Below, in pieces: positions 8,606-14,229 of a DNA stretch of 14,229 bases. Within the stretch, counting starts at the first letter, position 1. The number at the start of each line of letters is the position of its first letter. Source of the DNA: Candidatus Omnitrophota bacterium (GTDB lineage: Bacteria > Hinthialibacterota > Hinthialibacteria > OLB16); contig JACKFH010000060.1 in assembly GCA_020632575.1 (NCBI GenBank), positions 1 to 14,229 on the forward strand. Direction: 5' to 3'. Position numbers and translations under genes: made by a program. The notes beneath the pieces are model-generated. The model worked only from the letters and a program-made list of their open reading frames with translations, was not told the origin of the DNA and searched no databases.

Positions 8606-8632
8606 AATTCCTCCGAGGGCGATCGAGGGGGG

Positions 8633-8641
8633 ATCATAGCA
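8633..8641 (-). promoter_or_regulatory. Candidate extended -10 promoter for the sialidase-fold gene
   Basis: On the minus strand this reads TGCTATGAT, an extended -10 (TGn then TATGAT, five of six to the sigma-70 consensus). No good -35 is seen, which extended -10 promoters tolerate. The implied transcript would begin about 20 nt before the start codon and include the GGAGG site. Confidence 0.4.
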
Positions 8642-8691
8642 TGGCGGCGAAATGGTTGGGATGGAATCCGTTTGGATTTGGCCATATTGAA

Positions 8692-8776
8692 CACGGAAGA
8701 GGCCGGAAGAGCGCGAAACGCCCGATTAAGAAACTTCCTTTCTTGCCTTTCCGTGAGGTTCCGACCTTTTCCGTGA
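8692..8776. promoter_or_regulatory. Three TTCCGTG heptamers, candidate operator sites
   Basis: TTTCCGTGA occurs exactly at 8748-8756 and again at 8768-8776, a 20-bp period that puts both on the same DNA face. The inverse, CACGGAA, is at 8692-8698. The nearer copy ends 22 bp before the candidate -35 of the redox operon, where an activator could bind. The cognate regulator is unknown. Confidence 0.35.
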
Positions 8777-8798
8777 ACATCTGTGATTCAAATTTCCC

Positions 8799-8827
8799 TT
8801 GACAGTCTCCCCCTTTTAGTAGACTTT
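8799..8827 (+). promoter_or_regulatory. Candidate sigma-70-type promoter of the redox operon
   Basis: A perfect TTGACA (-35) at 8799-8804 is followed after 17 nt by GACTTT (8822-8827), a poor -10; TAGACT at 8820-8825 is an alternative with shorter spacing. The leader to the ATG at 8915 would be about 80 nt. The strong -35 and weak -10 fit an activated promoter. Confidence 0.4.
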
Positions 8828-8914
8828 TTAATGCGGGGGGAGTTACCGGACAATCGGCCTATTTCCCTCTTTTTCAAACACAATCCGCGCCGACTCAAGG
8901 AGCCAATCTGAGAG

Positions 8915-10585
8915 ATGCCGATCCTCAAGGACGATCCCGAGAAACCGGAAGAGGGCCGCCAAGAACCGGCCGATGTGATCGTTCTGCCTTCCGGCGCGGA
9001 AATCTTATCGTTGGACGATATCCTCAAGACGGAACTCTTCGACGATGTCGAGGAGAAACCGGTGCGGGCGGTTCTTCAGAGATTCAAGAAGAACTGGGAT
9101 GAGTATCCCCCCATTTGGCGTCGCACCTTCGAGGATGGCGACATCATTTGTGAGGAGGGGGATTTCGATCAGACCGCCTTCTTTATCCTCGAAGGCAAGG
9201 TTTCCATTTACATCGCGGCCCAACTCGGACACATCGAATCGAAAACCCGGAAGCGAAAGGGAATTCTCGGATTCTTCCGAAAGCACACGACCGCCTTTTC
9301 GAGAACTCGCAAAGATGACAGCCTGAGCGATGAAACCACCCGGCTTTCGATTCCCACCGACTCTCCGATTGACCTCGCTGTGGATGACCCGGTCGGATAT
9401 CTCCACAAAGGAGATCTGTTCGGAGAACAGACCTGTAGCAACTACCTCCCCCGCTCCGCCACCGTTAAAGCTGTTGGGAAGTGCGTTTGCCTCGAAATGA
9501 TCGCCCCGGTTCTCCGGGCGGTGAAAGAGAATTCACCTCGATTCAACGAGGAGTACAAGGACCGAGCCCTGAAGAATCACCTCATGAATGTCCCCATGTT
9601 CTCGGGGTTTCATGACGAGGTCTTCGATTTTCTCAAGGACAAGATCGAACTGGTCACCAAATACAAGGGCGAGGTGATCTTTCGGGAGGGCGAAAAAGCC
9701 GACGCTTTCTACCTCATTCGCTCCGGGTTCGTCAAAGTCTCTCAGAAGAAACCGGGTGGCGAGACCGTTTTGAAATATATGGGTCGCGGCGAGCACATCG
9801 GCCACATCGGCATCATCCAAAAGACCCCCCGCGAGGTAACATGCACCGCGCTCAACACCGCCGAGCTGGTTAAAGTCTCTGAAGACCATTTCCGGGAGAT
9901 GCTGGCCGAGTTCCCCGAAGTGAACAAACAGTTCTATCGATCCTCGAATAAATTTCAGGCCCTGAACGCGGCCCTTGCCCAGCGGACTCAGACTTTCGCG
10001 ATTCGTAATTTCCTCGATCAGGGACTGATGGAGGCGAACAACCTCCTGCTCCTCGATCTCGAGAAGTGCACTCGTTGCGATGAGTGTGTCAAAGCCTGCG
10101 CCGACTCCCACGATGGGGTGACTCGTCTCAACCGTGTCGGCTTGCGGTTCGACAAGTACCTTGTGGCCACTTCTTGTCGCTCCTGTTCCGACCCTGTTTG
10201 TATGCCGGTCTGCCCCGTGGGTTCGATCCGAAGACGCGACACCCTGGAAATTGTGATCGAGGATTGGTGCATCGGGTGCACCAAATGCGCGGACGCATGT
10301 CCCTACGGCAACATCAACATGCATGAGATGGAATCCCCCGATTCAGGGGCTGACGAGGAGGAGGCTCCCAAGAAGAAAGCGCGGGCAAAATCGAAAGCGA
10401 TCACCTGCGACCTGTGCACCGACGCGGGCGGCGATCCAATGTGTGTCTATGCTTGCCCCCACGATGCCGCCCACCGTGTTCCGCGTGACCAGTTCGCCGA
10501 GTACTTCCCGACTATTTTCGACCAGAGCGAAACATCCACGGTTCGGTCAACGAAGGTGAAGCAGAAACAGAAGGTGAAGGGATAA
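8915..10585 (+). CDS. Double cyclic-nucleotide-binding-domain protein fused to a four-cluster [4Fe-4S] ferredoxin module
   Basis: A 556-aa soluble protein with no signal peptide, so cytoplasmic. Two cNMP-binding (CAP-effector-like) domains lie at about 68-200 and 228-335. The first keeps a phosphate-binding-cassette signature (FGE 169-171, then LPRSATV with R180), so ligand binding is plausible. The second (IGHIGIIQKTPREVT) lacks the Gly-Glu and is probably degenerate. No helix-turn-helix follows. From 380 on is an electron-transfer subunit like DmsB/NrfC, with 16 cysteines in four groups: 385/388/391/395, 421/424/429/433, 452/455/458/462 and 498/501/510/514. A charged Glu/Lys linker (about 472-495) splits the last two groups. 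Domain 1 contains an extra segment (about 106-158) with a basic, hydrophobic stretch. It heads a tight operon (9 nt to the cytochrome b gene) and probably exchanges electrons with that membrane partner. AAGGAG lies at 8897-8902, 12 nt before the ATG. Whether ligand binding gates electron flow is inference. Confidence 0.88.
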   Translation: MPILKDDPEKPEEGRQEPADVIVLPSGAEILSLDDILKTELFDDVEEKPVRAVLQRFKKNWDEYPPIWRRTFEDGDIICEEGDFDQTAFFILEGKVSIYIAAQLGHIESKTRKRKGILGFFRKHTTAFSRTRKDDSLSDETTRLSIPTDSPIDLAVDDPVGYLHKGDLFGEQTCSNYLPRSATVKAVGKCVCLEMIAPVLRAVKENSPRFNEEYKDRALKNHLMNVPMFSGFHDEVFDFLKDKIELVTKYKGEVIFREGEKADAFYLIRSGFVKVSQKKPGGETVLKYMGRGEHIGHIGIIQKTPREVTCTALNTAELVKVSEDHFREMLAEFPEVNKQFYRSSNKFQALNAALAQRTQTFAIRNFLDQGLMEANNLLLLDLEKCTRCDECVKACADSHDGVTRLNRVGLRFDKYLVATSCRSCSDPVCMPVCPVGSIRRRDTLEIVIEDWCIGCTKCADACPYGNINMHEMESPDSGADEEEAPKKKARAKSKAITCDLCTDAGGDPMCVYACPHDAAHRVPRDQFAEYFPTIFDQSETSTVRSTKVKQKQKVKG

Positions 10586-10594
10586 CCGCAGTCG

Positions 10595-11761
10595 ATGGCT
10601 CTGATCGTTACATCTCAACAAAGACGAAACGCGCTCCTCACTGGATTGGCCCTGGTCTGCTTCATGATTCTCTATATCGGTTACGTCTGGCGGGATCCGC
10701 TTGGCCCACGAGGCGGAAGCTGGCCGGGAATTTTCTTCGGAGTCATTGCTTACTTGATGATGCTGTTCGCGGGATTTTTGGGAGTCCGAAAGAAGGTCCG
10801 CACTTGGCCTCTGGGTAAGGCGACTTTTTGGATGAATGGTCACATCTGGCTGGGGTTGCTCTCCGTCGCGGTCGTTTTTTTTCACACCGGTTTTCAATTT
10901 GGACACGGTCTGGCCCTCGTGGTCATGATCCTTTTTCTCATTTCGATTGTGACCGGAATCTACGGACTTGCGGTCCAGCAATTCCTTCCGAGGACCATGT
11001 TGAAACAGGTCACCAGCGAGACCATTTTCGAGTTGATCCCGGATCAGGTGGCCAACCTGAAATCGGAGGCGGACGATCTGGTGCAAACAGTCTGCGGAAA
11101 TGTCGAGGCGAATCTCGAACCCCGGTCTTTCCTGGAAATCAAAAACGAAAACCTGGAAGGGGGCATTGTCATCTTCGAGGTCACCCCGCGTCAGGGGTTT
11201 CCCGTCGGCCGGGAAACGAATCTTCCATTCCCGGCGATCAACAGCAGCCTCGCACCTTCCCACTTTCTTATTGAAAAGAAGGATGAGGGATTCCAGATCC
11301 GGACGATTGCACCCAAGGAGGAGCGTGACCGGTTTCCGCTCAAGGTGGCCGGAGAGGTGGTGGAAACCGCCGACCTTCCCGACCGGACAAGGATCCAGGC
11401 AGGAGACTATGAGTTCGAATTCCAATACGCGCCTCCGATTGGCGCCGCGACTCTCAAAGGCTACTACCTCGAAAAGATCCGGCCGTATTTTGAACTTTGG
11501 CCTTCAAGAGAGACCAAGACACGTTTTCGATCAGTTGAGGATATTCATAATTGTTTCGACCACTTCCGGAAGTTTCTGCCCCAGGGATCGTTTCATGAGG
11601 TCTGCAACAACCTCAGTCTCCTTTGCGAGGAACGGAGGCAACTCATTCTCCAGGACCGTCTGCATCGTTGGATGCATGGCTGGCTGATTTTCCATGTCCC
11701 CCTGTCGATCGTGTTGATCGTCCTCACTCTTGTCCATGCGATTCTCGCGCTCTGGTATTGA
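10595..11761 (+). CDS. Di-heme cytochrome b-like membrane subunit with cytoplasmic FHA-like insert
   Basis: A 388-aa protein with five predicted membrane helices: about 12-31, 44-64, 82-100, 106-128 and 362-386. H83 and H97 lie 14 residues apart in helix 3, and H367 and H381 lie 14 apart in helix 5, a pattern expected for two stacked bis-histidine b hemes. By the positive-inside rule (QQRRN at the N terminus, VRKKVR after helix 2, PRTMLK after helix 4), the 230-residue segment 131-360 is cytoplasmic. Within it, residues about 190-280 resemble a divergent FHA domain: FPVGR (202-206), SHFLIEK (222-228), LKVAGEVV (249-256) and RIQAGDYEFEF (266-276). The usual phosphothreonine-contacting Ser seems replaced (A220). 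It follows the Fe-S gene by 9 nt and precedes the decaheme gene by 2 nt. Its likely role is to pass electrons across the membrane between them. The ribosome site is weak, suggesting translational coupling. Confidence 0.75.
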   Translation: MALIVTSQQRRNALLTGLALVCFMILYIGYVWRDPLGPRGGSWPGIFFGVIAYLMMLFAGFLGVRKKVRTWPLGKATFWMNGHIWLGLLSVAVVFFHTGFQFGHGLALVVMILFLISIVTGIYGLAVQQFLPRTMLKQVTSETIFELIPDQVANLKSEADDLVQTVCGNVEANLEPRSFLEIKNENLEGGIVIFEVTPRQGFPVGRETNLPFPAINSSLAPSHFLIEKKDEGFQIRTIAPKEERDRFPLKVAGEVVETADLPDRTRIQAGDYEFEFQYAPPIGAATLKGYYLEKIRPYFELWPSRETKTRFRSVEDIHNCFDHFRKFLPQGSFHEVCNNLSLLCEERRQLILQDRLHRWMHGWLIFHVPLSIVLIVLTLVHAILALWY

Positions 11762-11763
11762 TC

Positions 11764-13092
11764 ATGAGATTCAACCGCAGCAGCAAACAAATCGCGAAGA
11801 GTGTCGCCACCGACCAATACCAGTCGCCGACCTATTTCAAGCGGAAACCCTATTGGTTCAAGAAAAGTCGAAAACTGTGGATCCTGCTTTCCATCCTCGG
11901 AGTCCTGTGGGTGATAATCTCCCTAACCGGGCTCGGCGGGGCGCTCTCCGGAGTTGGCATGGTCGGTGAGAATATTTTCATGAATGGCCCCCTGGCGACT
12001 TATCACCAGTCCCTCGCCAAGGATTGCGGCGCATGTCACACACAGCGGTTCTCCCATGTCCGGGACGCGGACTGCATGGAATGTCACGCGGCGACCATTC
12101 AGGTCGATTCCTCGAGCTCGGCGGTTCACCATTTCCACGAGGAGAAGGCGGTACCACGCTGTGCGGAATGCCACATCGAACACCAGGGAACCATCGAACT
12201 CGCTGATATGAACGACTCTTTCTGCACGGCATGTCATCGAACTCTTGAACCGGACTCGGGCGCGAAAGCGGTCGCGTTCACAACCGTTCCAGGAGACCAT
12301 CCCAACCTACGCATGTGGAGACTAAACCTCCCCGACCCTGGTCGACTGAAATTCAATCACAAGATGCACATGAATCCCGAGGGCGTTTTGACCGGCGAGG
12401 GGAACGACCCGCAGGCGAAGCGGGTGTTGAAATGCGAGGACTGCCATCGTCTCGATCCGAGGGGCGAGTACATGGAGCCGGTGGTCTACGAGGAGCACTG
12501 TGGAGTCTGTCACGCTCACCGCATCCAACCCCTTCCGGATGGAGATCAGGTCCCGCATGACGGACCCGAGGGGGTTCGGGAATTCCTCTTGAGATACTAT
12601 TACACCCATCCCGAAAAGGCCGAACCCGAACAGAACCGTCGTCTGAGGTATGTCGACCGCGATGAGGAGGCTTTCGAAAAGTCGGTTCGGGCCCGGGTGA
12701 ACGAGATCGAGCGCATTATCTACCGGATCGGCAGCGAGGAACGGTGTGTCCAATGCCACTATGTCACCAAGGAGGCCTCCACCGAGATCGAGGACCTCGC
12801 TCCCCTACCCAAGGTCGAAACGCCGGATGTCCCGGAACGTTGGCTTGATCACTCTCGCTTCGCGCACGAGGCCCATTCCACAGTCAGTTGCGAGGAATGC
12901 CACCCGGGAGTCCTGCAGAGCGAAAAAGCGACCGACCTCCTCTTTTTCGATTCGATTGTCACCTGCGCCAAGTGCCACGCCCCCAAACAGGACCGGAACA
13001 ATTGCACCCTTTGTCACGACTTCCACCCCAACAACTGGAAGGCTTCAAAGACGGTTGAGGCGCAAAACTTGGCCTCGCTGGCCTCCCCATAA
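11764..13092 (+). CDS. Membrane-anchored decaheme cytochrome c
   Basis: A 442-aa protein from ATG 11764, 2 nt after the cytochrome b stop. A longer reading from 11623 would overlap that gene by 139 nt and add 47 non-hydrophobic residues, so I reject it. A basic N terminus (KRKPYWFKKSRK) and one hydrophobic helix (about 38-58) anchor it with the rest in the periplasm. Ten CxxCH heme c motifs begin at C88, C104, C133, C154, C224, C246, C328, C376, C401 and C414. Many other histidines (H81, H98, H122, H123, H125, H140, H199, H202, H252, H363, H368, H371, H421) can serve as distal ligands, so bis-His hemes are likely. It resembles the cytochrome c3/NapC-linked multiheme families but I cannot assign a named one. 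No beta-barrel porin partner, as in MtrAB, is adjacent, so an inner-membrane/periplasmic electron relay is the likelier role. Confidence 0.9.
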   Translation: MRFNRSSKQIAKSVATDQYQSPTYFKRKPYWFKKSRKLWILLSILGVLWVIISLTGLGGALSGVGMVGENIFMNGPLATYHQSLAKDCGACHTQRFSHVRDADCMECHAATIQVDSSSSAVHHFHEEKAVPRCAECHIEHQGTIELADMNDSFCTACHRTLEPDSGAKAVAFTTVPGDHPNLRMWRLNLPDPGRLKFNHKMHMNPEGVLTGEGNDPQAKRVLKCEDCHRLDPRGEYMEPVVYEEHCGVCHAHRIQPLPDGDQVPHDGPEGVREFLLRYYYTHPEKAEPEQNRRLRYVDRDEEAFEKSVRARVNEIERIIYRIGSEERCVQCHYVTKEASTEIEDLAPLPKVETPDVPERWLDHSRFAHEAHSTVSCEECHPGVLQSEKATDLLFFDSIVTCAKCHAPKQDRNNCTLCHDFHPNNWKASKTVEAQNLASLASP

Positions 13093-13157
13093 AACATAGT
13101 CTCCGCGAGTCTAAAGAAACAATTTGAATGACCGGTTGGATTCGGTTGAATCGAGGA

Positions 13158-14222
13158 CTACGAGACCGTTTTCAATTCGGTTCCCCGTTCCAAATACTCC
13201 GTCAATCTCTCTTTCACCTGTTCCGGACTCGCTGTCCCGGTCACCCCGACCTGCTGCACTGTGATCGAGGCGACCAGACATCCCATCAAACCCGCCTCCT
13301 CGTAACTCGCTCCCGCGCAAAGGGCGGAAACAATTCCCGAGGTGGTGCTGTCGCCGGCGCCACAGATGTCGATGGGAGGCGGCACCTGGAATCCGGGGAT
13401 GTGAACCGCCCCCTCGCCGTTTCGACAAAGGAGAATTCCCCGTTCGCCGAGGGTTGTGTAAACCGGTTTCCCGCTGTTCTCGGACATCTTGGCCCCGCCT
13501 TTGGCGAGTTCGGCCAGGTCAGTGGGAGTCTCTTCCAATCCAAGCGCGCGCGCCGCCTCGTGCTCGTTCGGTTTGGTGAGCACATCTCGGAACTCTCCGA
13601 TTCGGGCGCGGGAGTCGGCGAAGAAGAACTTGTCGGGAAACTTTCGACCAAGTTCCTCGACTTTCTCTCGAACCCGGTCGGTGATTGCGTGTTCGTTGCG
13701 CTCCTCGAACTGATCGAGAGCGATGAGGCCATCCAGCTGGGGGACAATCGTATCCAAAGATTGGATAAGCGAGTCTTCCAGTTCGGGAACAAGGACCCCG
13801 CGACTGCGGACATCGATGCGGTCCTGTTCCTCATAGTCGCCTCCGCCAAGAATCTTCATCGGTTTGTTATAGGAGGGGGTCATGTAGTCCGCATGGGCGG
13901 TCAGGTGGTCCAGGTTCACCCCCATCTTGGATAGGTGACTCTTCAAGGAAAAGGCTTCCCCATCCTCTCCGACTGGACCAATCGCGAAGAGACTCCCGAC
14001 ACCCAAAGCGTGCAGGTTGCTAGTGACCGTGCCGGCGCCACCCGGGAAGGTTCGAATTCGCACCACTTGATGACAGGGACGGAAAGTTTCGAGGGAGGTC
14101 TCCTCGAGAGCCGGATCGAAATCGAAATACCGGTCCAGGCAAAAATCTCCAAGCACACCGATCTTGATGTCGGGGTATTTGTTCAGAATCTCCTGAAAGC
14201 GCGTGACGCCGATCGTTTCCAT
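13158..14222 (-). CDS. PfkB-family sugar kinase, HldA/RfaE (heptose 7-phosphate kinase)-like
   Basis: A 354-aa cytoplasmic kinase. GDFCLDRYF (25-33) corresponds to the LDRY substrate motif of RfaE-type heptose kinases, GGAGTVTSNLHALG (61-74) to the first PfkB signature region, KPNEHEA (217-223) to the conserved KPN, and DICGAGDS (285-292) to the second PfkB signature with catalytic base D291. In the known family it phosphorylates D-glycero-D-manno-heptose 7-phosphate at C1 for LPS core synthesis. The nucleotidyltransferase half of bifunctional HldE is absent, so this is the stand-alone kinase type. The exact sugar is not proven, as PfkB members vary. The ATG at 14222 is 7 nt from the window edge, so a ribosome site cannot be checked and a longer N terminus is possible. 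It converges on the redox operon, 65 nt away, with no strong terminator visible between. Confidence 0.8.
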   Translation of the reverse strand: METIGVTRFQEILNKYPDIKIGVLGDFCLDRYFDFDPALEETSLETFRPCHQVVRIRTFPGGAGTVTSNLHALGVGSLFAIGPVGEDGEAFSLKSHLSKMGVNLDHLTAHADYMTPSYNKPMKILGGGDYEEQDRIDVRSRGVLVPELEDSLIQSLDTIVPQLDGLIALDQFEERNEHAITDRVREKVEELGRKFPDKFFFADSRARIGEFRDVLTKPNEHEAARALGLEETPTDLAELAKGGAKMSENSGKPVYTTLGERGILLCRNGEGAVHIPGFQVPPPIDICGAGDSTTSGIVSALCAGASYEEAGLMGCLVASITVQQVGVTGTASPEQVKERLTEYLERGTELKTVS

Positions 14223-14229
14223 CGTGACA

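Larger units (their letters stand above)
8606..8914. other. 309-nt divergent intergenic regulatory region
   Basis: This stretch separates the minus-strand sialidase-fold gene from the plus-strand redox operon. It holds a candidate promoter for each direction and a cluster of TTCCGTG heptamers (listed separately), plus a short direct repeat CGGAAGAG at 8694-8701 and 8704-8711 spaced 10 bp. A 53-codon reading frame from ATG 8641 to 8802 was rejected as a gene. No structured RNA is evident. Confidence 0.7.

Noticed and set aside
8641..8802. 53-codon plus-strand ORF in the divergent intergenic region
   Set aside because: It overlaps the candidate promoter and repeated heptamers, its codon use is unlike its neighbours, and its product shows no recognisable feature; a G-rich run upstream is only a weak ribosome site.
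10547..11425. 292-aa minus-strand ORF antisense to the cytochrome b gene
   Set aside because: Charged low-complexity composition, and the plus strand encodes membrane helices with paired heme histidines.
11623..11763. Upstream extension of the decaheme cytochrome to a start at 11623
   Set aside because: It would overlap the end of the cytochrome b gene by 139 nt and add non-hydrophobic residues; ATG 11764 gives a standard anchor and a 2-nt gene spacing.
13139..13152. Inverted repeat GATTC-GGTT-GAATC between the decaheme and PfkB genes
   Set aside because: A 5-bp stem with no following T-run on either strand; not a credible intrinsic terminator.

Overview
The window (high GC by eye, no rRNA or tRNA seen) looks like chromosome from an uncultured Gram-negative bacterium. 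Four things point that way: a heptose-kinase-like PfkB enzyme (LPS inner-core type), a membrane-anchored multiheme cytochrome c, several Sec-exported proteins, and short GC-rich palindromic repeats. The mix of a secreted DUF4838 protein, a secreted sialidase-fold protein, a secreted nitrilase and multiheme redox proteins is typical of Planctomycetota, Hydrogenedentota, Sumerlaeota and similar lineages. That placement is inference; no marker gene is present.

Left part (1-5529). On the minus strand, a secreted protein with two nitrilase domains (1361-3052) is followed after 20 nt by a GT-C/PMT-family membrane glycosyltransferase that runs off the left edge (1-1340). The glycosyltransferase carries a palindromic repeat element translated in frame near its N terminus. 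Divergently, a secreted DUF4838 protein (3226-5529) reads rightward.

Middle (5533-8914). Two minus-strand genes, a secreted sialidase-fold/Asp-box protein (6737-8605) and a site-2-protease-type M50 metalloprotease with two CBS domains (5533-6663), probably share a transcript. The M50 gene ends 3 nt from the DUF4838 gene. A 309-nt divergent intergenic region (8606-8914) holds candidate promoters in both directions and three copies of a TTCCGTG heptamer.

Right part (8915-13092). This is the most interesting region: a tight three-gene operon. Its products are a soluble protein with two cyclic-nucleotide-binding-type domains fused to a ferredoxin module for four [4Fe-4S] clusters, a five-helix di-heme cytochrome b with a large cytoplasmic insert resembling a divergent FHA domain, and an N-terminally anchored decaheme cytochrome c. 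Together they look like a transmembrane electron conduit (periplasmic hemes c, membrane hemes b, cytoplasmic Fe-S) with two sensor-type modules on the cytoplasmic side. I do not recognise it as a named complex. A convergent PfkB sugar kinase of the HldA/RfaE type (13158-14222) closes the window.

Every ORF on the strand opposite these genes was judged a codon-bias shadow.
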